64,000 nt of DNA from Zerene cesonia (GCF_012273895.1 NC_052127.1:3282247-3346246), one strand, 5' to 3'; numbered from the stretch's first letter, positions 46,658-57,959 are shown. Notes: generated from the letters alone by a model not told the origin. Numbers and translations: made by a program.

Positions 46658-46819
46658 CTAGCGGACCACCCCGGCTTCGCCCGTGGTACATATATAGCCT
46701 AGTCTTCCTCAATAAATGAGCTATCTAACACGGAAATAATTATTCAAATCGGACCAGTAGTTCCTGAGATTAGTGCGTTCAAACAAACAAACTCTTCAGC
46801 TTTATAATTTTAGTATAGA
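46658..46819 (-). mobile_element. Lep1-type Helitron (family C), well preserved
   Basis: CTAGCGGACCACCCCGGCTT with CGCCCGTGGTAC at the 3' end, AAATCGGACCAGTAGTTCCT in the body, and AACTCTTCAGCTTTATAATT with TTAGTATAGA at the 5' end. Confidence 0.83.
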
Positions 46820-47214
46820 TGTATTCTTAGGTACATAATTGCGCATTTATATCAACACGTATTTAATACTTACACTCATTACTGGGTCATGTACAATATA
46901 GGGGCCTCAAACGTGTACTGGTACCTTTTTGGGAAGCGTTCCATCGCAGCCCAAATCTTATATTATCTTACCGTGCAGACGAGATCGTGGCCCATCGCTG
47001 TCCTATTGATTTAAAAAATTAAACTGAAAAAATGGCCGAGCGGTGAAATAGTTGAATCGGTAAAGAATTTTATTAATTTTTGAAAAATCGTCAACTACGA
47101 CCAAATAATTAGTTTTGCTAGATTTCCTATTATTACTTATTTTTCAATAAAGAATTGCAATGTACATACAATCATTATTTGAATAATAATCATAATTTTG
47201 TTGCTCCGTCACCG

Positions 47215-47287
47215 GCCTCGGTGGCGCAGTAGGCAGCGCGTAAGTCTCATAATCTTAAGGTCGTGAGTTCGAGCCTCACCCGGGGCA
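47215..47287 (+). tRNA. tRNA-Met(CAU), elongator
   Basis: This is a third identical 73-nt tRNA-Met(CAU) gene. It is followed by ATG and a seven-T terminator at 47291-47297. The first five bases after the gene (ATGTT) match the copy at 41639, so a little 3' flank is shared, but the 5' flank is not. It lies about 5.5 kb downstream of the 41639 copy on the same strand. Confidence 0.95.
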
Positions 47288-49235
47288 ATGTTTTTTTATA
47301 TTTTTATTAAATACGTACGTATCTTTGATTAATCACAGTTTTTTCTTATTACTAAAAATCAAAGAAATAAATTTTGGAGAAAAGTTATATCTGAAATATT
47401 ACGCTCAGTATTTGTTTGCATTAGTATGTTAATATTAACAGAAACGAGTTCCATACATCAGTTGATGTTCCAGAATAAATGATTGAAAATTAAATTTCTC
47501 ACACAGGTATAAAGGTATCACTCAGATCCCCAGTATCACTTGTAGTATCCCCTGGACGCGTGGGTGAAATGGAAGTAAAGGCGAAAGTAGCGGAATGTGA
47601 AATAATTACATCTCATATAATACATAAAAATACCTTAACTGACTCAACCGATAAATTCAATCCTACAAATTGCCTTTCGAAATACTCCGATGTTTTAATA
47701 ATTTCTATTATTTGAGGACAAGTCCATCAAAACACATGATAAAATCGGTCCGGTCAACCTGAAGTTATGAATAAAGTTATAGGAAATCCAATTTTCTCTT
47801 ATCATTTGTTATTTTTACACAGACAAATTATCTTATATTATAGGTCTAAAGTTCTACAAGAAAACTATGGTACTAAAACTATGGTTCATAAAAATTATAT
47901 TCATAAATATCAAGCTGAGTTGCGCTCTTCCATGTTTTTTACACCTCACCCCTACAATATACAAAGAACAGAATCATCTCTGACATTTAACATCTAAAGG
48001 CCGTTTCCTGAATATTTCCGCATAGTTAAACAAAACCTCCTACTTTATAGTTATTATGCTCAGTGACCTAAAACTGCGTGATACTGCGATGCTGTCGCAC
48101 TTTATGAGATTGTGTGAAACACAATTTATCACTACATAGAATAAAACAAAGTCGCTTTCTGCCGTCTGTATGTCTATAATATGCTCAGATCTTCAAAGTT
48201 ACGAAACAGATTTTGATGGGTTTTCTTAAATAGATAGAGTGATTCAAGAGGAAGGGTTATACGACAACAATAACAATTACATAGGAAGAGGGGGGTAGGG
48301 GATTTACTCCGATTTTAACACGTGCCCCGAGCAAAAGACAGTTTTACATAAATCATATTTATTTATACTAGTGGATTATTTAGAAGTTTATTCCAATTAA
48401 TATTTTAGGATGACCAATATATTTTCTAGCTTTCTGATACATGTATAATGAAAATATTTATTCATCTAATGTTTTCAGTCAGTACCACTGTTTATAACTA
48501 CCAAATAGATTCAACGATATGCGTTTTGGTAGAACCATTATATTTTCAGCAAAAGGGTTTACTGAAAACCTCTTAATATAAGATCAATGACTTAAAACAG
48601 AAACTAGCAATGCTCTTAAAACAAAAGAGTTAGGCATCAACACTGCACAAAAAACATCATCTGAAAATGCTAACTTGCTGCGACGTAAATAACCCAGTGA
48701 AATACTACTATATTTTTAATTAAAAAGGTAAAAAAGTGGCAAATCATGAAATTTATTAATGTAGTTATAAATACAGATAACATAATTCAGGACTACGATC
48801 TTGACATATTTTTATCTGGCGCGTACCTGGAGTGGCCTGTCCAGCGCGAAAAAAAAATAGAAGTGTCTACTTTCAACCCGAAAGCAACTCTATGCCTTTT
48901 TTAGTTTCGAGTAGTCATTAAATTTCGCAGTTACAACGTTGCGTATTTTTATCTGTAATTTTATAGTGGCCAGTTTCTTTTTTATAGTACTACTTAATTA
49001 AAACTCATGGAGACTGTTTTGAATTTCCCATACTAAATATAACGCGCTTGTAGTTTCATTATGTACATATAATTATTAGATATATGTATACCTTATTGGA
49101 TTAAGATTTTTAACGGACGGTCGTTCTCGATTATCTGGTTTTATATTGTGTTTGTACTATTTAAATTACTTTAAAATTAAGTCTAGTTCTGACAATTTTG
49201 TCTGGTTTTTCAGTTTTATTTATCTTTATACAAGA
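47288..49235. other. No gene recognised outside the family G repeat
   Basis: Frame 47767-47997 has no motif. A G-rich run (GAAGAGGGGGGTAGGGG) lies near 48287. Confidence 0.5.
48138..48350 (+). mobile_element. Helitron-like repeat (family G, AACAAAGTCGCTTTCT)
   Basis: AACAAAGTCGCTTTCTGCCG, AGATAGAGTGATTCAAGAGG and TACTCCGATTTTAACACGTG match the order of a widespread lepidopteran repeat. The final hairpin is lost. The second copy is at 61425. Confidence 0.55.
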
Positions 49236-49442
49236 CTAGCTGCGGCCCGCGGCTTCACCTGCGTGAGTCTGAATACTGTTGGAATATCGGGATAAAAAGC
49301 TTATGGCCTTCTTGTTATTCTACTTATCCAGCTATCTACACACCAAATTTCATTGCAATCGGTTCAGTAGTTTTTGCGTGAAAGAGTAACAAACATATAC
49401 ATTCACATACATCCATCCTCGCAAACTTTCGCATTTATAATA
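49236..49442 (-). mobile_element. Family A Helitron, first of a head-to-tail pair
   Basis: CTAGCTGCGGCCCGCGGCTT at the 3' end and the TTTCATTGCAATCGGTTCAG core. Its 5' terminus stops at GCATTTATAATA, where the CTAG of the next copy begins immediately. Confidence 0.8.
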
Positions 49443-49640
49443 CTAGCTGCGCACCGCGGTTTCACCCGCGTAAGTCCGTTTCCCGTAGGAATATGGGGAT
49501 AAAAAGTTGCCTAATGTTATTCCAGTTGTCCAGCTATCTACGTACCAAATTTCATTGCAATCGGTTCAGTAGTTTTTGCGTGAAAGAGCAACAAACACAC
49601 ACACATCCTTACAAACTTTCACATTTATAATATTATAGTG
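49443..49640 (-). mobile_element. Family A Helitron, second of a head-to-tail pair
   Basis: CTAGCTGCGCACCGCGGTTT, family A core, and ACATTTATAATATTATAG at the 5' end. Oriented like the first copy and joined with no spacer. Confidence 0.82.
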
Positions 49641-50416
49641 GAAGGATTTAGTACAAGATATACTATGAGAATAATTACATTTATCATGCCTGAATTTCCT
49701 TATATTTGGCTATATTTGGCTAATAGCTGACTCAAGAACAACAGCACAAATATTTTTATTAACGCAACATCCTTTAGATATTACTTACGACTAGCCCAAT
49801 TAATTCTTAACTATAATAATAAAAAAAAAATCATCGATATTTATCACCAAATGATATCACCATTATATATATGTTATCAATAAAGTAACAATCACTTGCA
49901 ACCGGTGTTTGGTTCTAATTTCAGTGTAAGCTCGTGTAATTTTCATATTAACTAAATTTCTAATCTGTCCATAAAGGCGCTTCCACACAGACCCAATAAA
50001 CGGGCCGTTTAACCGTAATGTGGTCTGATAGCTCGCTAACGACCAATAGACCGTGTAACCGACGCTTTACTGTCCCTTAATAGACCAAACTTTACAATCT
50101 ATTAATTTTGAATACTGTTGAAGCGTTTCCTCGGATTTCGGTTAGCGACAGCAATTGAATTCATTTGACGTTTTAATGGATTGTTCCTAGTGAAGTTTGA
50201 GCTATTTTGTGTTAAATTTGTTGTAGTACCATATTAAATTAAGAAAAATAAAACATTTAAGTTCCATTAAAATACCAACCATTCATAAATACGTATTTTG
50301 TTTTGTAGGCAACAATTAAATTAAAACATTGGCCATACAATGAGTAGTTTAAATTAGACGAAAACATATAAAAATATATAATAGATAAGCATGTTCAAAC
50401 AAACAGAACATAACAG
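49641..50416. other. No gene recognised
   Basis: A more balanced-composition patch at 49975-50110 (AACGGGCCGTTTAACCG and neighbours) is not coding in any sustained frame. Confidence 0.5.
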
Positions 50417-50760
50417 GTTGCCTGGCAGAGATTGCTGTTCAGCAATAAAGCCGCCTCTTGTCGGAGGCCCATTTCCTTTTCCTCACCCGTCCCAGTCCAT
50501 TCCTTCTTTCCAGTCGTTAATCCTTTCCTTTTTCTTTACTCCTTAAAAGCGGGCAACACCTTCGCAGAGGCACTACCTCTGCGAATGTTCATGGGCGGTG
50601 GTGATCGCTGACCATCAGGCGAGCCACCAGCCCAGTTACCCGCTATGACATAAAAAAAAAAAATTGTACAAACGATGCCATTTTATTTCTGTTTATTGTA
50701 TTCTTTCTTTCTAAATTTGTGCAATAAAGCATTATTCATAAATAAAAAAATAAAAACATA
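50417..50760 (+). mobile_element. LINE-type 3' UTR fragment split by a retroposon
   Basis: It begins GGTTGCCTGGCAGAGATTGC...AAAGCCGCC, is interrupted at 50458-50663, and resumes with TTTATTGTATTC...TTTGTGCAATAAAGC and an A-rich end. The order matches the fragment at 51300-51430. Such GGTTGCCTGGAAGAGAT...AAGGCCGCC tails are frequent in lepidopteran non-LTR retrotransposons; the clade is not resolved from this piece. Confidence 0.65.
50458..50663 (+). mobile_element. Poly(A) retroposon, 5'-truncated, inside a LINE 3' UTR
   Basis: The copy starts within the CGGAGGCCC block and runs to GCTATGACATA plus 12 A. Flanking sequence on both sides belongs to one LINE-type 3' UTR (50417-50457 and 50664-50760). 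The bases TTGT occur at both junctions and may be a short target-site duplication. Confidence 0.75.
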
Positions 50761-50929
50761 CGTTTTTTGCTTCTTTGTCCCGTGCAATCTGATAAATGAC
50801 ATCATTTTGAACTTTGTCAAATCCTTGAGCAACGAAACTGGTTACCAACATTGTGAGACGAGAAGAAAAAATAAACAAGTATAAGAGATATGCATTATCA
50901 AATACCCTTATTTGATAATAAAGCATTAA

Positions 50930-50984
50930 GCGTGCTTCAGAACGAATTAGATAGCTCGCACCGGGTAAAGTATCAGGCGACCTA
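50930..50984 (+). mobile_element. Poly(A) retroposon, 5' end remnant
   Basis: GCGTGCTTCAGAACGAATTA and GCTCGCACCGGGTAAAGTA match the first 50 nt of the family; nothing downstream is recognisable. Confidence 0.5.
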
Positions 50985-51299
50985 ACAGTTCCTTTGTCGA
51001 CAGAGATATAAAAAACAAATAACAAGAAAAAAACAGAAAATATGTCACTTGTTTTCGTTGGCAACGGAAATTCACAGGGAGAACCAAAAAGTATTATTAA
51101 TTGGACGGAACTTCTGATAAGTTCATGTTAATTGATTTCGCCTATCATTACACGATGATCAGAAGTCCCGCCTCTAGTTTAACACTTATTTATTTACAAG
51201 CCAGAAATATAAATACACAGACTTAATCTTTATACCCACAATATCTAGCATTTTTACCTCGAAGAGTAAGAACAACAATTTTTGTTTTTCACTTGTTCG

Positions 51300-51430
51300 G
51301 TTGGTTGCCTGGAAGAGATCACTTGTAAGTGATAAGGTCGCTTCTGTGCTGTATGTTTTAGCTTCAGTTTTATTGTATTTATTTCTGCTGCGTTGACAGC
51401 ACAATAAGGTGTTTAAAATAATAAATATAT
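51300..51430 (+). mobile_element. LINE-type 3' UTR fragment
   Basis: GGTTGCCTGGAAGAGATCAC, then a short inverted CACTTGTAAGTG, AAGGTCGC, a T-rich stretch, ACAATAAGG and an A-rich tail. It is colinear with the split copy at 50417-50760. No coding sequence is retained. Confidence 0.6.
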
Positions 51431-52497
51431 AACAACCTCACACTCATTTAAAATCCTTCGTATTTCATCCTTAGACTGAGAAAACTGACTCATAGTTCAG
51501 AGTAACACCAATATATTTATAGCCTTACCCCATTCATATCATACCATGACTGGTGCAGAGCTGGGAGCACGAAGTTTCCGCAAGTTATCCGCAGATATCC
51601 GTAATCGCTAATCAATACGGAAACGACATTCAACGCAGGATTCTACCATGCACGCTGTTATTGACGGCTCATCTGAACAACAATAGTGTGATTAGAGGTA
51701 TTAATATAATTCGGATTAATTTACATCTGTCAATGTTATGATCAGACTTGTATGGAACTGTATCTAGAATGTATACAACGCAAAAAATATTATCATTAGT
51801 AATCAAGTAGCTTATATTTGGAAGAGTTGGTCGAGAAAAATTACACATACATTTATAAGACTTCTTGAGCGAGTGGTTATCCAAATATCTGAGAAAAGGA
51901 TAAGGTCGCCGATTTATTGAAAGCGTTATTTGTTCACATTAATATATTTCTAAATATTTTCAGAGTAATGCCATATATGGCATACATAATTGAGTTCATA
52001 TATATACATGTAAAATGCAAATTAACCCTTAATTTTAGCATGATACTACTGATCTTCGATATTGTAATTCAAAAACTTGAGAGCCTACAAAGTTCATAAA
52101 ATCTGAGTAATGCGAGATAGGAAAAAATATAAGGGAACCTTCTCTCTTATCTCGCAGAAATTAAAGCAGTATTCCGAAAGTTAACTAGCAACATACTTTA
52201 TATATGTTTGACAACATAGTTGCTTTCATACAAAAGTTACTTTTTAAAAAACACATAAAAAAGTTTAGACACGAGAATACCAATTTGGAAATTATTTTCT
52301 CAGTAAAAAGCAACAATTTCCCTAATTGGAGCCGGGGCTTGGATATAACTCGTGCCTAAAAGTCACATAAAAATTCGTTGTTTAAAACGCACTCGACTTT
52401 CGAGACCGCCTCCGTTCCGGGAACTGAATTAAAAAAACAAACGTAACCAAACTCTTTGAAACATTTCAGAAAACCTTCGTTCCTTATTCAATAACTT
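51431..52497. other. No gene recognised
   Basis: AT-rich; small open frames only. Confidence 0.55.
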
Positions 52498-52855
52498 TAT
52501 TGTGGTAGTCGAGCACGCTTCGGCACGAATTGGCCCAGCTCGCACCGGGGAAGTACCACACCCCCACAGAAAACAGGCGAGAAATAGTGATACCACTATT
52601 TCTCGCCGGTTTTCTGTGCCACTGTGTTTCGTACGGTGAGTGGGGGAGCCGAAGGCCCGTTTCCTTTTCCTCATCCGTCCCAGTCCATTCCTTCTATCCA
52701 GTCATTAATCCTTTCATTTTCCCTTACCCCACAAAAGCGGGCAGCATTTTCGTAGAGGCACTACCTTTGTGAATGTTCATGGGCGGTGGTGATCGCTTAC
52801 CATCAGGCGAACGAGGCTCAGTTGCCAGCTATGACATAAAAAAAAAGAAAAAAAA
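52498..52855 (+). mobile_element. Poly(A) retroposon with internal inverted duplication
   Basis: A full copy from TTGTGGTAGTCGAG to TATGACATA plus an A-rich tail. Where other copies read from CACAGAAAACCGG straight to the GTGTTTCGTACGG block, this one has a 25-bp inverted duplication (arms 52565-52589 and 52594-52618, one mismatch, loop ATAC). The rest is colinear with its relatives. Confidence 0.85.
52560..52620. repeat. 25-bp inverted duplication within a retroposon
   Basis: Arms CACAGAAAAC.GGCGAGAAAT and its complement differ at one position and are separated by ATAC. The structure is absent from the copies at 16060, 30083 and 42869, so it arose in this copy or its immediate source. Confidence 0.85.
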
Positions 52856-53207
52856 CATTCTGTCCTTATACATGCTTCATAGAAGGATTCAACTTCAACC
52901 CCAAATTGGTTTATTTCCCAAGTCCAATAATGCAATTATAAATTAAAAGCCATTCCACATTATACTGAGTAGTAACTGCAATTATTAATACGTCACACGG
53001 TCTCAACAAGGACAGCTAATTTACAAAATGTACCAGTTCAATTTTATAAAGTGCCTGGGATAGTTTACTCTGGACACCTGCTATCCTGAAAACTAATAGC
53101 CTCTATTTCATACGTTCTTGTAAACTGTTCAAGTTATTGTTATTATAACTATAACATGTTAAGGATTTACTAGAGTGTAGTTTAAAAGTCCCGTTCCGTG
53201 TTTCTTT

Positions 53208-53249
53208 ATATTTGCCCTATATCCCACGTATGGGATATGGGGCAAATAT
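53208..53249. repeat. 19-bp inverted repeat
   Basis: ATATTTGCCCTATATCCCA and its complement (one mismatch) flank the loop CGTA. No element ends or duplications seen next to it. Confidence 0.8.
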
Positions 53250-53444
53250 TCTTCCTTATTGAATTTCTTTACGAACAAGTCTTCTACATCAAGCTCAATC
53301 TATTAACATTTATCTCTTTCTTTGACTTATTAATTATATAATTTTTTCTTTTTTTCGCTAATTGAAGTAAAAATCAGTTTTAAAGTGATAATAATCAAAT
53401 TCAGTACCCGAACCTTACCAGGTTTACTAACCTCAATATAAAAC

Positions 53445-53457
53445 AGAGGTTTAGAGA
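53445..53457 (+). repeat. Target-site duplication of snap-back SINE, left
   Basis: AGAGGTTTAGAGA precedes the inverted segment of the insertion and recurs perfectly at 53597-53609 after its A-rich end. Confidence 0.8.
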
Positions 53458-53596
53458 AATTTTGAAAGAATAGAAAAAAATTTGATCACGAGGCAGGATT
53501 CGAACCTGCGTTTCTTGCCTCGTGATCAAATTTTTTCTATTCTTTCAAAATTTCTCATTTATAAAGCATTTCAATGCTATTAAACTAAAAATTAAA
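53458..53596 (+). mobile_element. Snap-back (5'-inverted) tRNA-derived SINE fragment
   Basis: The insertion is flanked by a perfect 13-bp duplication. Its first part (to about 53515) is an inverted copy of a SINE piece. On the minus strand it reads through a tRNA T arm (GCAGG-TTCGAAT-CCTGC, a B box) into CTCGTGATCAAA and a T-rich stretch. From 53516 the same CTCGTGATCAAA-type sequence runs forward, continuing past the inverted portion to an A-rich end (CTAAAAATTAAA). The two copies make about 40-bp arms (53455-53495 and 53516-53555, one bulged base) around a 20-nt loop. A related, non-inverted fragment lies at 55281-55370. Confidence 0.75.
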
Positions 53597-53609
53597 AGAG
53601 GTTTAGAGA
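53597..53609 (+). repeat. Target-site duplication of snap-back SINE, right
   Basis: A perfect second copy of AGAGGTTTAGAGA directly follows the A-rich end of the insertion. Confidence 0.8.
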
Positions 53610-54040
53610 GTTTGATTCACGGTAAAAACTAAAAAAACATGTGTCATGCTGTGTTCTACGTTACATTAACTCACACAACCATTTACCAAGGCCACAGTTA
53701 CATTGAAGGCTAGTTAAAATTCTCAAACTGTTATTACAGAACACACTGTGGTAATATTATTCATCGCTAAGTTTGAATTGCGATAGCAAAATTGCTGTAG
53801 CGAGTCAAAATAAAATGAGCCAACGCATACCTCATAGATGCTCTTCAAAGAATTCGCTAGCATATTAAATAGATATCAATGTTATAAGACTGGTGGAGGG
53901 TCAAGAATTTCTTGCATATTTTTATTAGATGATATTTTTAGCTTGTATGCCAATTGCTTCTATTTAATGAAAGTGGGTACATACCGTATAAGCATTAATT
54001 CTTTATTCTAAGTAAATCTTTATTCTGGTGACATCCTTTT

Positions 54041-54303
54041 ATCATCATCATCAGCGTATTTTTGTTTCCATTTCACGAGCCTTCGTTTTGTAATCCACCA
54101 CATTGGCCAAGTACGAGTTGGTCGTGTTGAATGTTATATGTCGTATTCGTGACCATGCCGATTTTGTTTTGAAGTTGTCGAAGATGTTTTTCTTCGTTTT
54201 TACTTGTGCTTATGTGGACAATGTTTATTTCTTCACCTGGTCTAGAACTACAAACTTGTCGATTGATGTCCGAGGTCTTCACTACTGAGCCGCAATCGCA
54301 CTG
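54041..54303 (-). mobile_element. tRNA-derived SINE, degenerate full-length copy
   Basis: The tail ATCATCATCATCAGC, the block GTAATCCACCACATTGGCC and the head region TGTCCGAGGTC...ACTACTGAGCC appear in the same order as in the intact SINE copies. There are many substitutions, so this is an old insertion. Confidence 0.7.
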
Positions 54304-54328
54304 AACCATCCTTTAATTTTATTTATAA

Positions 54329-54520
54329 CTAGCTGCACCCCACGGTTTCACCCACTTAAGTCCGTATTTTGTACAAATTTCGGGATAAAAAGCCTATATG
54401 TTATTCCAGTTCTCCAGCTATCTACGTACCAAATTTCATTGCAATATGTTCAATAGTTTTTGCGTAAAGAGCAGCAAACACACACATATCCTTAAAAACT
54501 TTCGCATTTATAATATTAAA
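54329..54520 (-). mobile_element. Lep1-type Helitron (family A), diverged
   Basis: CTAGCTGCACCCCACGGTTT, TACGTACCAAATTTCATTGC and ACTTTCGCATTTATAATATT, with several substitutions and a small deletion in GTGAAAGAG. Confidence 0.75.
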
Positions 54521-55280
54521 TATAATATTAAATTATCTAATGGATGGTAGGACTTTACCCATAGATATAACACACATTTATTTTAATAGGCAATTAGTTC
54601 CGAACAAAACAGAAGTAATTCCAAGGCATATCGACTCCCAACGCTTGAGTTCAATCACGTGATTAGTGAATGAACTAATTTCAATCAAAATATGTAGCCA
54701 CACTAAAGTGAACATTTTACATATAAATATTAGAATTACAAGCATTACATTAAATTATTTATAATGTAGTTTGATGAAACTAGCCACCCATTAACCGGCG
54801 ATGCCTATTCAAACATGGCCGTAAATTAATTTCGTAACACAGATTTATTAATATTATATGTCGATATTTAGTCCATGTAATTTTGTTATTTTGTAGTTGA
54901 AAGTATAAGTTGTGTGTTTCAAGAACAAATTATAACAAGTTTTTTGTGATAAAAGAAATAAGCAATAATGAATAAGTACATAGTTTTAAAGACAATAAAA
55001 CGCTTAAATGATATATGCCACTAAATTGTCCCACTTGCTCACATAGTATACACAAGAAAACGATTTCATTCAATCCATATCAGAATAATAAGATGAAGTC
55101 ATAAAATTATTGTACATATTATCAGTATTATGCTATCTATGGTACTATCATCGATCTTTAATGAGCATACAAAGTTCGAATTAAACCTCCTCGCTTAGTT
55201 TGGTCGGTCGTCAACCGTCGATCGTCGTGAAGGTAATTAATGTATTAAAAATAGTTTCAATTAAAAAAAATATTAAAGAC

Positions 55281-55370
55281 CGAATGGTTCGAATTCTGCC
55301 TCATCACATATTTTTCAGTTCTTCATATTTTTCAAATATTAAATCATTCAATGCCATTAAAAACTGAACA
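55281..55370 (+). mobile_element. tRNA-derived SINE fragment, same family as 53458
   Basis: It begins with a B-box-like GGTTCGAATTCTGCC. It then follows the same order as the forward part of the 53458 element: a TGATC/TCATC-like stretch, a T-rich block ending TTTCAAA, and CATTCAATGCCATTAAA against CATTTCAATGCTATTAAA. It is clearly more diverged and has no inverted copy. The tRNA-like A box is not visible, so it is probably 5'-truncated. Confidence 0.6.
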
Positions 55371-57959
55371 ATTATATCTAGCAGTGTATTAATTGTGTTG
55401 GGTTCTTATTAGCATTTATATTAACATAAATTAACAATATATCTGCGCCCAACTATTTATAATAACTTTATTGTCAGCTGTAAATAAAGATGATTTTCCG
55501 ATAAAATATTCCCCACAAGAAATACTCCACGCTTACAAATGTATAAATCAAGCCACAAAATACAAAAACCAAGACTCATGACAACAATAAAATTCAAACA
55601 CGTATTATTTGAACATAAAAACAAACTCCGGTTGGCTGCATGCAAAGTAAGTTATTACACCACAAAACATATCATTATATGACATCTTTTTTATAAATAG
55701 AAGTTGACAATTCGGTATACATCTGAAATTTATTTTTCGACATTTGGCTTATATTATATAATAAAATGAAAAAAATATTAAAACAAAAAGAATTTGAACC
55801 ATTGAATCTGCTTTCAACAAGTTTTTCATCTGTTCTATTTTTAAATTTAAATTTATGGTCATGGCGTGTCATGAGCATGGTCATGCAAATGGCGGTCTCG
55901 AAAGTCGAGTGCGTTAAATTAATGATAATTTTGTAATAAATTAAATAGTTTCCTTAGTAACATTTTGTTCAATCTATTGCGAATTAATATACCTATAGAT
56001 GAACTATTATATTTTTATTTAAAAAAATAACTTATAAGCAGTTGAATAGCGCACAGTTTAAAAAATAATTATGTACTTATTTAACGGATCCTGAAAACCT
56101 AGAAGTTTACGATTTATCCATAAAAACATTTCATTGCATCTGCTTTTGTACAGGTTAAAAATAAAACAAAGAACACAGATAACATAAACCAAACGTGAGA
56201 CATGGCAATCAAAACCCGGGTAGATATAACCCAGGTAGTAAAAAATATAACATTCGCATCTCGAAACGTGTATGACGTAATGTATTTTCAATTACCTCGT
56301 CACCTGGCTGCGTTCGCGTGATTGATATCACTGTATTATTCTTTTATATCTTCTGTATTAAGGTGGAGAATTTCATTCCGTTTTTTTGTAGGGCAAGCTG
56401 TTACCTACGCTGTCAGTACTAGTATATAAGTGTATAATCTATGGTCAGTACAGTGCGTATAAGATTTATTTAATCTGCACCCATTATTGAACTTATTTTA
56501 ATCAATAGATAGGGAAAATACATAATATATATTTAAATTTTAAATAATAATTGATTGAATTTGAATATTATAATGAAGAATAAAATCAAATCATAGCAGA
56601 AAATCTTTTAAAATTAAATATGCCAATACGTCTTATCCTGTTTACAGTCTCTAAAAATGAAGCTAGCGTGTTCTCAGAACAAACTAAACATTTCATCAAC
56701 ATCCCAAAATATATGAACCATAAAACAGTGAAAATACAAGGAAAAAATGTGATAAATCTGAGTGTATGGTGTTTTGCGCTGCCATCCACACCCTAAACAA
56801 ACAGGGATGAATCAACATCATCTTATTTACAGTAAAATCAAGTAAACATTGGTATAAAGGTCTGTTTTTGTGACTTTAAGGTAGTTTGTACCTTAGAAAC
56901 AAACTTCCAAGAAAGACAAAGTAGAGTCATATTACATAGAAAGTTATCAGTGTGTGTAAAATTAATTAAAAGTATTACCGTCGAATACTGTATGACGCTG
57001 TAGAGTGTAGGTACCTATGCGTACATTATATTATGTACCTAGATATCAAGGGCGAAGATGAGATGGACCGCTAGGTGGTAGATATATGTTTAAATTTGTT
57101 TTTTATTAATCATTTAAATCATATAACATAAATTTTAATTTCGTATCAAGTATGTAATACAAAATTTCGTTTGTTAAATTATCCTCTCTAAAAATTATTA
57201 CAATATAATTATTCAGATCATTTCTCATGTGCCTTCTTTGGAATTACAAAATATGTATTTCCATTACAATTTTAACGTACTACAACGTTTGTTTATGTGT
57301 TAATCAATCACACAAAAACAGCTCAATCGGTTTCGATTGACAGATTACCATCTGGATTAGAGCAAGAATAAATAAAGAAAAAGATATCACATCTGACCCT
57401 TATCCATTAAAAAGAACCCATCACAGATAGCCAGCAGTTCACAACAAAAGATTCAAAAGATTGCTTAATTGCGAGAAAATAATAAATCACATTTAATTTA
57501 AGGTTCCACACAATGCTTTTATAAATTTCACAAGGAGGTACCTACGTTAGATTTGGAAAGCTATCGTGTCCGACCATCACGTACCTATCTCATTTGTAGC
57601 GGGTGAAAAATGACCGGAATTTACTGGGAAAAAGCTGGTTATATACTGGGTTATTATGACTAGCAATTGTATATTATGTAATGAGAGGCGACCCGGCACA
57701 CGTCGCTCTGCGGAAGCAAGCATATTAGGGTATGAGTAATAAGGCTTCTAATACACCGCGTATTTAAAAAGTTCAGGCGAAGCGTGTTTTAGGAACGCGT
57801 CATTAAATCGTGCTAGATGCGGATTGTAGCCCTTGTATAGAGATTCTAATTTCAAACACATTTTAAATTCGATACACGCGTGTGAATCACGTTCGCTACT
57901 TTTTTGAAACACTTACGAAGGGGCAAAGGCGAGACGCGCGCTCACACTGTTTGGCTGAC
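55371..57959. other. Element-poor stretch; no gene recognised
   Basis: Frames of 60-77 residues are present but motif-free. Around 57684-57720 GAGGCGACCCGGCACACGTC is GC-rich in an AT-rich setting and may be an old repeat edge. Confidence 0.45.

Noticed and set aside
53490..53520. A complete tRNA gene around the GGTTCGAATCC motif
   Set aside because: Only a T arm and an acceptor-like palindrome are present; no D arm or anticodon arm. It is a SINE fragment.
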